Of a stretch of DNA of 64,000 bases, positions 31,501 to 43,420 are shown in pieces. The notes below the pieces were generated by a model. It saw only the letters and a program-made list of their open reading frames with translations, ran no database searches and was not told where the DNA came from. The DNA is from Membranipora membranacea (taxonomy: Eukaryota; Bryozoa; Gymnolaemata; Cheilostomatida; Membraniporidae). The position numbers and the translations under genes are program-made. The stretch lies in the NCBI GenBank assembly GCA_914767715.1, contig OU612071.1, positions 11,577,493-11,641,492 of the forward strand. Direction: 5' to 3'. How positions within the stretch are numbered: position 1 is the first letter of the stretch; each line of letters opens with the position of its first letter.

Positions 31501-34500
31501 TCTTCGATCATTGAAGCGTTGGCTGCTCTTAAATCTGTTCTGAGATTGGCAATGTCAGTTGCTTGGCGCCCAAATACTGTTGTGAGTTCAGTGATCTTGG
31601 TTCCCAAACTGTCAAGCGACATTGCTGCAATCCAGAAAAAGTTCAATAGTGATCATATTTCTCTCTGTAATCTATTACTTACACCATGAATCACAAAAAC
31701 AAGACAATCCCTATAGTATTGGTGAATAAAAATACATTCCCTTAAAGTGACTGTGAAGGAATCAGGTTTTTGGTATCATTCTAGCCTTCTCAGTCTAATT
31801 TAGAAAACTGCTATAAGGTTTATTAACAGCAAGTGGCACAGTTTCAACTGATTTTCACTCAAAGTTGGCCGAACTTAAGATTGGAAGGTGCTAAAAAGGT
31901 ACTATTATGTATGAACTGTTATTAAAATAGTACCTTTTTTCTTTCTTATAATGTAACATATTTTAGGGGAAAAAATATGGGGCGCTTCATTTGTAACCGA
32001 AAGTGGCTGTGAACAGGAGTACTAGGTTTTCCATACCAATAAGTTTTCCTTAGTTGGTTGAGGGAGGGCAACTTCTCATTCAGTTGACCTTTTTTATTTG
32101 TCATGTCTTGGGACTGATTGCCAAGACAAGGAGAGTGTTATAAGGGCAGAAAAAAATCTTTTTTTTTGTACCAAAAATTTTATTTTTAGAACCTTCAAAT
32201 CTCACCTTTGAGGTGACATGGGCATTATGTTGTAAATAAACTTTATGGCAGTTTTCTAAATTAGAATGAGAACTCAAGAATGATACCAAAAAGCCTTCCC
32301 TCTAATACTTCTTGTCCCCGTGAAAGTTGGATCCATCCAAATTGCTCAATTTCGAGTTGCCTCCTATGATAGTACACAATCCTAGGAAGCTCACCAATAG
32401 AATGGTACTGACCAAGGGGGGATTCCAGTTAAAAACAGCCAAAAGCGCTATCCACTGAATTAAATCTTTCCTGTGGAACGGAAATAGTATCATAACATCA
32501 TGAAGAAGAACACTCAGCACAGGGACTTGTCTGATGTTGTTTTGATTGGCTGTCCCTACTAGCAAAAATAATTTAGCCTGGGAAATTGACTTGATTACAA
32601 AATCGCAAACAGCAATGAAATCCCTTCAGTATCGCTGATTTGGGCTTTCTTAGAATGCTACTAGGGACTGGTTATTTTTTGCATACCCATTGTTTGGCAA
32701 AAGATAGCTAATGGTGAGGATATGGAATTGAATGTCGCTATCTAATAGCTAGGGTCTAGCTCACAAATAGCTTAGCCATTGGAAGGAACTATAACTTTTA
32801 GAGTTCGCATTTGTCTGATTGAAAGACCAAGTGAGTGATAATTTTCAGCGGGTGATGTGATACTTTATATCAAAAAGGCAATGCTCATTCTAATTGAAGG
32901 ATCCCCAGAATGCAAGAACACTGAATCAAACGTTATTTATCTAGACTCTAGAAAACTTTTACCATATTTTCTGATACACCATTGAAGTTTTTCTGCTTCC
33001 TATCGACCTATGCTAATCTATGTTTAACTACCCAATCATGATTGGTTTCTAGAACTGAGATATGTGCAGAACTTTATTAGTTTGTGAGATCTCACCGAGT
33101 TGCTGGGACATTTGATGATTCTCACTCACTCACTGATGGTACTATATACACTATGAGTTAAAGATTTGGAGGCGATTTTATCTAATTGAAAGACCAAGTG
33201 AGTGATAATTTTTAGCAGGTGATAGTGATACTTTTTATTAAAAAGGCAATGCTTATTCTTATTGAAAGACCCCCCGGAATGCAGGACCACTGAATCAAAC
33301 GTTATTTATCCAGACTCTAGAAAACTTTAACAATTTTTTTCTGCTACACCATTGAAGCTTTTTTCTTCCTTTCTATCTACCCTATAGGAGTTTAGTTTTT
33401 CGCGGCATTTAGGATTCGCTTTTCGCATTTTTGCCTAAGTAACGAAATTGTATGATAGCGGAAATTACTTCCTAAGCAATAAACACCACTCAGTTTCATA
33501 AACAATGTACAATTATACAGGAATACCCCTTACCATATGCATGCAAGGGAGTGTGGTGTAGTGTTCTAAGTGTCTGCCTTGCAATCAGATGGAAGGTTAT
33601 GCCCTGGGTTTGAATCCCAGCTTGAACATTTTTTTTAAATTTCCCCTAGTAAGCCTACTAGCGAAATTTAGTGTATCTTAAATTAAACTCACTCACCATA
33701 GTAGCGAAATTAAACTCTAGCTAAATTAAACTCCTATAGGGTATGCTAATCAGGGGGCCCTTCAATTGGAAACTGCCAAAATTGCAATGCTCACTCAGTG
33801 AGTGATCAATACCTGCTTGGGGTCTCGCTAAGAAATCGCTCACTCATTGATTGAACTGTATACTTTATATGTGAGCGATTTTGGAGCGATTTTGTCTAAT
33901 TGAAAAACCAAAAGAGTGATCATTTTGAGCGATGTGATTGTGTTAACTTGCTTTAGTAGCGCATCGCTCTTTCTAATCAAAGGATACCCCTGCTAAACTA
34001 CTCAATCATGATTGGTTTCTAGAACTGAGATATGTGCAGAATTTTAAGAGTTTTTGAGCTCTCACCGAGTTGCTGGGACATTTGATGATTCACTCCTTGA
34101 GAGGTCGTGTCTTCTACTGGTTGCTTGGATGGGTATCCTTCAAAAATATAAGATAAACATAACATATAAAACATAATATATATATTTTGCAGTAGGGCTG
34201 AGAAGTTGAATAGAAGTTTCTTTTTCCAATATGCTAATTGCTAGCAAATAGTTCTGTCTTACTTTTTGAGATAATTTTTGTTGCCTCATTTTCATGAGAG
34301 TATAATCGCATGACAAATAAAGCCCATCCTATCCTTCCATAAGCTCACCGTCAATTGGGCATTTTTCACAATTACTTGAGTTAGTGATAGCAATAAAATT
34401 GGTCATTCAAATTTTGACACTCATTCAGATTGTAATTAAACCTGGACCACGGAGCAGGGCTTTCAATGGCTACCTGGCCTATAGCCTACAATAATAGCAG

Positions 34501-37413
34501 TTTTTCTGCTACATTACACTACATTACAACACTCCTGCTTGATTGCTAATAATGCATTATTCAATGATTCATGTAGACTTTTGGCCTGACATTACAACAG
34601 TATTGAACTTGTTGCTATGGAATCAATGAGCTGATGATGTCCTGAGAGTGGAATGATATAGCAAACACTCACTGAGATTTTGAATTTCATCGTCATTCTT
34701 CTTTTGCCTCTTTGTAATTGCGGCCAAACTCCGCTCTACAAACAAAATAAGATTTTTTAATTAACCAACATTAAGCTCCTCAAGCCTTAAACAAAATAAG
34801 TGGGCACGTGACAGGGCTAGTGTGGCTCAAATACGGCTGCAATATCTACAACTCTTGGTATCTAACCAAAATGTTCTGTCCCTCCGAGAAAGAAGGTAAA
34901 GAAAGATAAAACATGGGACTGTGCCTGTAGTGCCTGAAAATATTCCTGATTGTTTTGCTACTGGACTTCAGCGTGCTTTTAATCAATTTTTGCATAACCT
35001 GTGATATACGAGACATTTGCCTTCTAGCTCTTTTCAATGTACAAAGGCAATTACATACTTGAGCCATACATGATTCAATTCGTTGGTGTTGAAACTACCC
35101 TGTTATTACGGACACTACACAATAATGATGAATAATGAATTTTAAACTGAGATATGTGCAGAGTTAACTAGCTCTCACCGAACCGTCGCAGCATCTGATG
35201 GTTTTCCTTTTGGGCTCGGGACAGGGTGTCAATACGAGCATTCACATCAAAAGTGCCTCCGTGTGGCTCATTGGTCGTACCACCTTCAATAAATATGATA
35301 ATGATAGACATTTCACCAACTTGACAAACTTCCAGCCCTTGGTAAATATTGAGCTGTTATTAATGGGTTGCTGACTATTTGTCCCCAACAATTGTTCTCA
35401 CTTAATCTAAGTCCAGGGTGGGGGGGGGGGGGGGTAGCGATGCAAACTTGTTTGATTGAGAACCACTAATTGTCTGAGTAATGGGATTCTAACATTCATG
35501 AACTTGACAACAATAACATAATATTTATTATAGTTCAAAGCATGTATGTTAACATGATGTGATACACAGAGATGTCAACAATTAAAAATGTTTGAGAAGC
35601 TAATAATGAACTGGATGTATGAGAAGACACAATTCTATTTGCAGGAAGCTCCCCAATAGTATGGGACCGTCCAATCATTTTTAATATCATGGGCCCAGTA
35701 TTTCACAACATATATCATGTTAGCAATAGGAATAAAATCGATCAATCAATCAAATAATCAACCAATCAATAAATCAATCAATCAATCAAGGGGAGAATTT
35801 CAGTTAAAAACCGCCAAAATCGTTATATTATCGATAGGGTCTAGCTCACAAATAGCTTAGTCATTGGAAGTACTTTTTATTAAAAAGGCAATGCCCATTC
35901 TAATTGAAAACCTTCAAAATGCAGGAACACTGAATCAAACATTATCCATCTAGAGTCTAGACTCTAGAGAACTTATACAACTTTTTCTGCTACACCATTG
36001 CAGCTTATTTGCTTCTTTTCAATCTATGTTACTCTGTCAAACTACCCAATGATGATTGAATTCAAGAACTGAGATATAAATGCAGAATTTTATGGGTGGA
36101 ATCCTGTGATGGCCTAGTCTTGGATGGAATCAAATTTGACTTGGACCAAGTTAAACCTGGAAAAAGTTCTAAATACTATGCATATAGTTAACACACAATT
36201 GAATAAAATTTTAAGCTGGATTTTAACAAAGTTGAGAGTTCCATTTCAGCGCTGTTTCTACTGTACCAAGTACTAATAATGATAATCATGTATGTATCAT
36301 CATTATTACAAACTTCAATCATTTTTTCAGCATACTTTAGCATCGGTGATCGCTTAAAGACTTACTTTGAGGCTGCTATTTTGTATCACATCTTATTCTC
36401 GATCGGCATTGAAAATCCTCACACTATGTCTCATTTATATCATAATAATACGGGTGCATGTGAGTCACAAACCAAGGTCTTTTTGACCAGCAGGCAACGC
36501 ATTACCACTGCCCTATATTATCAATGGCCTCATATAGCCGGACGTCGTGGTCCGTTGGTAGTGGCGTTGCCTGCCGATCCCAAGGACCTAGGTACAACAC
36601 CCACTTGCACCCATTATGTTTTGTCTGTGAATCTATTTTTAGTGTGGGGATTCTAAATGCCGATCGACAGCCATCTCCTTGAAAGTTTGAGAGACCATAA
36701 CTCCCTCAATATTAAGATTCTAAAGCTAGAAATCGCTCACATGATGGAATAGAATATGGATAATATGATGTCTTACGGAAGAGCTGCCTCAAAGCTAGTC
36801 TTTGAATTTGAAATAAATATCATTCAATGTAATATAATAAACAGCAGTCGTAAGATTAGAAGAATTCTACCCTAAAGTGGTCAATTATTATTCTAAGCTA
36901 CCGTCTAGCTGACACTTGGTGCAGGCTTGTATGAAGTTACCCGAACATGTCTTCAATGAAGTCTTCCTAATATTAACTCCCATAAGCGCCCTAACCGACT
37001 GCGCCATCTCACCTTCTGGGGAGATTGCGCAATCGGTTAGCGCGCTTGCTTTTCACTGCCAGGTGATCATTGCCGCTAGAGTTGTAGGTTCGAATTCTTT
37101 CGGAGTTTTTTTAAGGTTGATTGTTCAAGCCCCAAGCACTCTCTGGTGTAAACCTCTACTAGGGTGTTTGTTGATCTCTAGACTGTGATTGTGGTATTAT
37201 CTTACCTAAGTCTTCAAAGTCAGCATTCTGGCGTTTTGTTCCCTCCATGTCGGCCATCTTATCTTTTAGCTCTTCCAGTTGGGACAGCACAAGCGCAATG
37301 CAGGCTCCTATGACAATGAAAGCGGTGATAAGCAGCATCGTCGAGCCAGCAAGCAGCCTCTTAGTTTTGTTTTTGATAGAGACGACATCTTGACCGCGTC
37401 TTATAATAGCCAT
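28530..37413 (-). CDS. Type II transmembrane coiled-coil protein with C-terminal CUB-like domain
   Basis: Seven exons fit with matching phases: 37413-37206, 35283-35179, 34735-34673, 34137-34066, 31624-30341, 29630-29446 and 28790-28530. Total 2178 bp, 725 residues. The start MAIIRRGQD gives a short basic cytoplasmic end, then a membrane helix at about 24-46 (MLLITAFIVIGACIALVL), so the rest is extracellular without a signal peptide. Residues 50-575 are heptad-rich coiled coil with many N-glycosylation sites. Exon 5 holds about five diverged units of 49-57 residues marked by AERNSLYVQL. The last 148 residues have six cysteines and a pattern (C.D.L.I, then YCG, then ND.S...GF.I.F) resembling a CUB domain. 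A surface receptor or adhesion role is inference. Introns 1-4 are rich in MITEs. Confidence 0.8.
32402..32912. mobile_element. Interrupted copy of the GTGAGTGA/AATTGAAAGACC MITE family
   Basis: Left part (GGGGGGATTCCAGTTAAAAACAGCC) and right part (from CTAGGGTCTAGCTCACAAAT to TTCTAATTGAAGGATCCCC) match one uninterrupted copy at about 35790-35915. The stretch between about 32450 and 32745, which holds the 32550-32670 MITE, looks like a later insertion. Confidence 0.55.
32550..32670. mobile_element. MITE of about 120 bp, relative of 12829-12948
   Basis: The ends CTGTCCCTACTAGCA and TGCTACTAGGGACTG are inverted repeats, and the internal sequence matches the 12.8-kb copy in opposite orientation. 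Confidence 0.65.
33091..33125 (-). pseudogene. Duplicated fragment of exon 4 in intron 4
   Basis: CTCACCGAGTTGCTGGGACA with the following TTTGATGATT repeats the donor end of exon 4 (34061-34090). The intron sequence next to it (CTGAGATATGTGCAGAA) is repeated as well. No matching acceptor is preserved, so it is probably a dead exon copy. Confidence 0.7.
33176..33290. mobile_element. Partial MITE copy (AATTGAAAGACC family)
   Basis: CTAATTGAAAGACCAAGTGA through CTTATTGAAAGACCCCCCGG repeats the right half of the family seen complete at 59781-60023. Confidence 0.6.
33549..33630 (+). repeat. tRNA-Ala-like SINE head in intron 4
   Basis: It starts GGGAGTGTGGTGTAGTG, has an anticodon-like loop CTTGCAA, and a B box GGGTTTGAATCCC. 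It resembles tRNA-Ala(TGC), but an unusual insertion before the T arm argues against a working gene. Confidence 0.45.
33768..34000. mobile_element. MITE copy (AATTGAAAGACC family) in intron 4
   Basis: It begins GGGGGCCCTTCAATTGG and ends TTCTAATCAAAGGATACCCC. Inside are the shared words CGCTCACTCATTGAT, GGAGCGATTTTGTCTAATTG and AACTTGCTTTAGTA. Confidence 0.7.
35420..35434 (+). repeat. Poly-G run
   Basis: An uninterrupted run of about 15 G, likely an assembly-sensitive homopolymer. Confidence 0.9.
35790..35915. mobile_element. Short MITE copy (AATTGAAAGACC family)
   Basis: It starts AAGGGGAGAATTTCAGTTAAA and ends CTAATTGAAAACCTTC, with the TAGGGTCTAGCTCACAAATA block of the 32.8-kb copy. Confidence 0.55.
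36535..36800 (+). repeat. SINE with tRNA-like head and shared tail
   Basis: CGTGGTCCGTTGGTAGTGGC looks like an A-box region. The downstream block from about 36682 matches 16640-16800. The open frame over this stretch (36279-36656) is not taken as a gene. Confidence 0.55.
36985..37100. repeat. Head-to-head tRNA-like A boxes forming a hairpin
   Basis: GCCCTAACCGACTGCGCCAT (pointing left) and ATTGCGCAATCGGTTAGCGC (pointing right) are near-inverse A-box regions separated by about 15 bases. A B box (GTAGGTTCGAATTC) follows on the right. Two SINE heads in opposite orientation, or a fold-back SINE, are possible. It lies 3' of exon 1 of the coiled-coil gene, in intron 1. Confidence 0.5.
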
Positions 37414-39251
37414 CTTTCGTCGACTCCCGTGTCGATCGGAACGAATTTGATTATTGGATTCTCTGCATTACAACAAAACAAAATGGCATGTAGACCTTTG
37501 TTAACTGCACACAAAGAAAAATTAGAAGTTTAAATATCAATAGGTCAATAGGTCAAATTCTCAGATTGTTCCCCCACTCGAACCTAAAATAATTGACTTG
37601 GCAACAAATTTTAGAGTTAATTTTACTCTTTATTCACCTTCAGGCAATATCAAAAGTAAGTTTATTATTTGAAATTGTCAAATTACAGCTGATTGTTCTT
37701 CAATTAGCAGGTCATTATAGGGTCAAAATAGTTTATTGCAAAGGCGAAGAAGGGGAACTATCTCAGAATCAAATCAACTATATCTTATTTTTGTGTGTGT
37801 TCACAAGGACTATTTGATGCTAGTTACTACATAGCATTGTCTAAATAATACCAAATTCCACCTAAAACACTTTGCTTTCATTTTTTGAGTCAAGCATGTT
37901 ATTAGGAATTTTTCGCTTTGCATATTTTTAAAACTGAAGGTAGATAGCAGCTCTGTCTATGAAAAAGAAAAAATGATTTCTCCATTGGATAAACTTGACC
38001 AATTGCACCTTAAGATTATTTGTTCTGATGGAATACCAAACGAGCCTGTGTGTTGAGGTATAAATGCTTTAAATCAGGAGTTTTCAAATATCTTTTGTTG
38101 AAATTACAACATTATCTTTTTATCTCTGCAACAAGTTTTGCCTCTGCACGATACTATAATGGAAATATCATTTACATTTTTTGGATTTTTCTTCTCAAAG
38201 ATATTTCATCTCTCATAGTTATGCGAATAAGCTATTTCCATTTTAACTTATATTTTCATTCACAAGCTTTCTTTCTTTCCTTTTCCGCTTTATTTCGGCA
38301 CCATTCGGAAAACGTTCCGCTACTGGAATGAAATAGACTGCCAATTAAAGTGTTAAAAAAAAGCAGTCGTTGTAGAAGGGCGTGTCAGTAGTGAATGTTA
38401 GCTGAGAGTGATTAAAATTGTCATCACCAAGAAAAGATTTGTGAAAACCGCACAACCGCCCAAATTGGTAAGATGATGAGGTAAAAATCACATATGCAGT
38501 TGAGTGATAAATTTAAGCGACAGGAGTTGTCTCTAACTGCTTGATTGAAGAAAGAGGGCAAATTTACCAGTTTACAATTTTTTGGATGAAGGATGCAAAA
38601 AGAGGGAGGTAAAAGGGAGATAGAGAGGGGATGGAAAACTCCTATGAACTGGGAGCCTTCCTACCAAATAGGGAGACTTGTCAGGTATGACATGGGGTAA
38701 ATTTTCCTCTCACAAATAATTGGATTCTGGTTTCTAAATATATTAGTTATTATCCGCTCTTTGACCATGTGAGGATAACTCTAAGGCCAGAAAACAGAAA
38801 TAATAAATATGACTCTAGATGGTTCTGTGTTATCAACAGCTTACACTAGCGAGGACATCTTTCAGGAATGGTAAACTGGTTATATTGCTTGAGACTGATT
38901 TGCTTTCTTCACGTGATTTTCTTACCTTCAGAGAATCTTGAGTTTAATATAATGGCTCACTTGTCCCTCTGCTGCTCGTATTTGTAGAGTCACCTGCAAT
39001 TTGAATAAAATTGGGCTATAGAGAAAGCAGAAGCAGTATCATCAAATTGTGAGTGGGAGGCAAAACTGTTATAATGATGACCCTGACATATTGTTCTCTA
39101 GCGGTTAATTAAGCTATTTTAAGCATGTCTAATCATGTCAGCTGTCCACACTTCATGACACAAGTTCTTTTGGTAGGCGTTTGTTAGAACTTAGTGAGCA
39201 ATACAAAAGAAATCAGCTGAATCATAGGACTAGCTACAGACTACCAAGTTC
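37414..39251. other. No gene recognised; 5' flank of the coiled-coil gene
   Basis: It should hold the promoter of the gene starting at 37413; no TATA-type element is convincing. Around 39060-39130 there is weak similarity to the start of the left arm (GATGACCCTGAC, ATTGTTCTC). Confidence 0.4.
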
Positions 39252-39645
39252 ACAATTCTAGTACTAAAACATAGGGGTTATGAAGATAACCCTGACTTAT
39301 TGTTCACCAGTATTTAATTTAGCTATTTCAAGCATCTCTGGAATTGCAAGTTTGCCTGAAAATACTACTAAAGAGTGCTTTGTTTTGTATGTTTTGAGTG
39401 AGTAAATTTCCAACTATTTTAGTTGTTATCTGTTCTTTGACCGTGTAATGCTCAAATTTCATATCATTGTGCCCTGAATTTGGGGGGGGGGGGGCGATCT
39501 CTGAATAATACGATAATTGGCTTTGATTCACCATTTTTTTTACCTCAGCAAATATCACAACCCCTAAAGTGCTACTATAGCCTCAAACAGTGTAAATTTG
39601 AGAAAGAGCCAATATGCCCTACTGGAGCCCTGGTTTTGATTAGAT

Positions 39646-39744
39646 CAAGTTTGATCCATTTTTCCCTCATTGGAATTGCCCCCCTCAACCGGTGTGTCAG
39701 TATGGGGGGGGGATTTCCAATGAGGGAAAAATGGATCAAACTTG
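39646..39744. repeat. Perfect 30-bp hairpin with G-rich loop
   Basis: CAAGTTTGATCCATTTTTCC plus CTCATTGGAA is repeated exactly in reverse complement after 39 bases that include a run of nine G. The right-arm counterpart is about 62285-62382. Confidence 0.85.
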
Positions 39745-40689
39745 CTCTAGGTTTTGATGAGGAAGGTTATCTAATGAAAAGGTTCCTAAAGGTTCCACAT
39801 GCTTCGTTATCTTAGTGCATTGAAATAAAATAAAGGATATGTTACTTTGGAAACTACAGATACTGAGAATGCAAACATTTACACACATGGGTGCCTCTGC
39901 AGTACTCATTTCACCATTTTTGAATATTAATGATGCCTTTATAGACCAGTCCTAATATTGTGACCTGTAGAAGTGTCTGACACGAATACAAACAGGTGCT
40001 TGGGCTGAAAGACATGTCTGGAAAGGTGGACAGGTGTTTGCGATACCAGCTGAGAGTTCTAATGCGATATATTAATAATGGAATCAAGGGAAATTTCCCT
40101 GTTAGATAGTCACCAGTTTGTTTTGTTTGTTTCCTCTATGGTGGCGAAGGGATAACCCTATGCCACCACAGAGGGAACAAACTTGTTCTTAGCCTAGACA
40201 GGGTATAACAGGCACACCAAGTGTTTATTGCACAAACTAAACTGCGGTACTCCAGATGTCTTTTTGGTACGAGGCTCTCAGCCATCCAGGGTATTATATG
40301 AATGTAGTGGCTTAGAAAAGAAATGATAGGGGAGGAGACCTGTAAGCTCTTCCCCGAGCAAATTAAGGCATTAATGAGCAAATGGAAATTCCAGAGGAGC
40401 TGATTCTTACACGGTTTATTCAATTATAGTGTAGTGAGGCCACTGTATTTAGCTTTTTAGGGGAGGCAGGCAGTGCCTCCGTGCCTCCCTTCGTCCATTA
40501 GAACGTCGGGCCAGAGGTGTATCACATTTTTTCTTGATCCTTGGCAGTGATGGATCATAACTCCTCCTCTCTGGACACATATGTCTACAGACCTACTCAG
40601 GGTCTTCTCAAAGCTGATAATCGTGAAAATGGAAACAAAATTAGCATAAATATTCCATCATACAAACAATGGTCATATACTATATACAC

Positions 40690-40890
40690 ATAAATATACT
40701 AAAACAGCCAAAATCGAAATCTGTGTCGCTCACTTAATGAACGCTACCTCAGAAATTGCTCACTCATTGTTGGAACTATAAATACATTCTGCGTGAGCGA
40801 TTTGGGAGCCCCAAGACCAAGTGAATGGTAATTTTGCACAATGTGATAGTTATATTTTTCTTTTGTAAAGAATCCCTTATTCTAATTTAA
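40690..40890. mobile_element. MITE copy shared by both arms
   Basis: It contains CGCTCACTTAATGAACGC, TTGCTCACTCATTG and AGACCAAGTGAATGG of the AATTGAAAGACC family. The mirror copy is at about 61130-61295, so this insertion predates the duplication. Confidence 0.65.
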
Positions 40891-41139
40891 AGCGTTCCTA
40901 TCTAGGCCTAGTGCTAACCACTTCCAAAAAAAACTGCTTGTAGCTTTTACAAAGCCTGATCTTATTATGATAATACCGCAGTAATAAATGCCATAAAACC
41001 TCAGGGGAATTGGAAAAAGATTGATTAAAATCAGATGTCTCATCACAAGCCACATCCCAAAGCATGCACGACGAAATAGTAGTTGCCTTATTGGCGACGC
41101 CGCAATATCTGCGCCAGATTGCTCTCTGTTACCAGGCAG

Positions 41140-41265
41140 GTGGGGGCCAACAGAACCCCAATAGTCGATGGACTTAGTGTGATTCGCGCCCACAACCGTC
41201 AACATATGCATGCTAAATAAAGGAACGGCACTCTAATCGACTGAGCCACCTTCTACTACTTACTA
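41140..41265 (-). repeat. tRNA-like SINE, left-arm copy
   Basis: Mirror of 60700-60785. On the minus strand GTGGCTCAGTCGATTAGAG is an A box, and the decayed GGGCGCGAATCAC is the B-box position. Confidence 0.5.
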
Positions 41266-41924
41266 TGTACAAGGTTAACTGGAGATTGAGTTGGATTATT
41301 GGATCTATGGTTGAATGGATACTCCATTATAGGTTTTGAGTGGTCCATGACTGGATATGGGCGAAATACAGGCTTGCAAGTCCAAGTGACCGATCATGGC
41401 CTAAACCCTCCCACCCGATCCTCTCTTCTTTATCCCCTAATATGCCCTGACTGTCTTACCATCACATAAATTACATTAGTTTGATATTGACATTTTAAAT
41501 TTGGGGACTGCTAAGTTGGCATTGAAAATGAAAAGTGAATAAAACCACTGGATAACAAAATGCAACTTTGATTAAAAGTGAACAATCCGTTAGTTGAATG
41601 AAAAGAAATAGGGGCCTACTCTATTCAATGTATCACAACAAAAAGATATGAGTGGGACCCGTAAATAGGTGTGCTAAGCCTCATTGATCGGTCAAAAAGA
41701 TCCGACTAATGCTGCTGCCAATGTAATGCCAGCAGGTATTAAGGTAGGCTATTTAGCTTGTCAAGACAGGCTAGTATTATTGCTGTAGGATTGCATGCAT
41801 ACTATGCATTTATTAGTGCCTAGTTATGTAGTTATCTATTGTGGTATATACTTTATCAAGCTGCAATAGTCTTTGGTTTTCCTGTTTCTGGTTTCAAGTC
41901 GCAAACACAAATTGTTAATCAGGA

Positions 41925-42012
41925 GGTTGCACCGAGCACCACTGAGGATCGAACCCACTACCTTGCAGTCAAGAGTCCAAGGCTCTACCAACTGAGCTTA
42001 TCCCGATCCCTA
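41925..42012 (-). repeat. tRNA-like SINE, left-arm copy
   Basis: Minus strand: TAAGCTCAGTTGGTAGAGCC (A box), then GTGGGTTCGATCCTC (B box). The mirror copy is at 59691-59772. Confidence 0.6.
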
Positions 42013-42236
42013 ACTCACGTATTTAATTACATTATTATTTATAAACATTCTATCAATTATAGTCACAGTCACAGTGTATAGTTTGTGAAGGTGAACTTTC
42101 ATTATTAAGTTAAACCAATCCGATGAGTGACACACACATAGTGACATATATATATATATATATATATATTTGATACAAAACAGTTCGACCAAGGAAGTGT
42201 GTTTGTATAACCAAGAACTGGAGTCAGACTAGAGTA

Positions 42237-42445
42237 TAACTTGCTCCTGACCTCTGTTAGTCTAACATCAACCTAGGAGTCTCCAACTCCTTGGTATAGC
42301 TAACTCCTCTTTAGTCTAACATCAACCTAGGAGTCTCCAACTACTAGTCCTTGGTATAGCTAACTCCTCTTTACTCTTTAGTCTAACATCAACCTAGGAG
42401 TCTCCAACTCCTTGGTATAGCTAACTCCTCTTCAGTCTTACATCA
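42237..42445. repeat. Tandem array of about 64-74 bp units, left arm
   Basis: About four units of GTCTAACATCAACCTAGGAG followed by TCTCCAACTCCTTGG and TATAGCTAACTCCTCTT, differing by small insertions. The right-arm counterpart at about 59290-59510 is rearranged. Confidence 0.8.
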
Positions 42446-43420
42446 ACCTATGAGTGGTTAGACTGTATAAAGAAGAAGTACTCCTTGACTGCACATTCAG
42501 AGATGATAGTGAATAAGGAGTTAAGGATTGAAAGGCCCTGGTATAGAAATGTTAGGTGAGATTCTTTACAAACAATGTTCATTGATTTTACACAGACATA
42601 GCCTCTGTCAGTGAAAATGACTTTTTCTTCAAGGGGTGGTGTATAAAGCCCTTGCTTTGTTCAGATTGTCTGCTTTAGTGTTACCCGATAACAGCATGAT
42701 CTATCAGCTGGTTTCATGTGTGAAGTGTAGACAACTCTGTTGAGTCACAATGAGGTCCACAAAAATTAATGAATATTCAATATATGGTCTATGTGTGTGT
42801 AACATATAAATCAGATGACCTCGTCAAGGACCATGGGGTGCAAAATATGTAGAGACAGTGGAGCTCAGACAATTCTTCTTCACCGGATTTTGAATGTTTT
42901 GGTAGCTAACTTGGAAAACAACAATTGTCGTTTCCCTCTGTTTTCGTAAGCGAACCATGTTTACGTCCCTTGTTTATGGTACTGAATTAATTTTTGTTTC
43001 CTATGACAAGAACTCGTTTTTTGACGAAGTGACATTTTGATATCATAGAAAATAACTAATGTACAGTTGACGTGTTTTAGCCTGGAGTGGCTACTATAAT
43101 AATTTCTCTTTAATGATACCATGCATGCTCAATTTAATGCTCCTAGTTCTCATGTTTGAGTTTGATATCATTTAACTGAATTTGTTGATGATACAAATCA
43201 TCCAACCATGTTGTGAAGTGTGCCATGATCAAATGATAGAGCAAATCATATTTTCCGAGGGAAATCATATATAATACAGCAAATATTACAGCACATTAAA
43301 ATAACAAAACTTTCATGCTTCTTTTAAAGACTGACCTGACTCCAAATGAAGGTACAAACGAAGAGCCTTTCCATAATAGTGGTGCCATTATTAAGATTAG
43401 AACTTTGATTTAATTAAAAT

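Noticed and set aside
30616-31689. Plus-strand frames over the coiled-coil exon
   Set aside because: Shadows of the minus-strand repeats.
36279-36656. 125-residue plus-strand frame
   Set aside because: It overlaps a SINE with a tRNA-like head and has no domain.
39480-39815. 111-residue frame also present in the right arm at 62281-62550
   Set aside because: It runs through a hairpin with poly-G; conservation between arms is due to the duplication, not to coding constraint.
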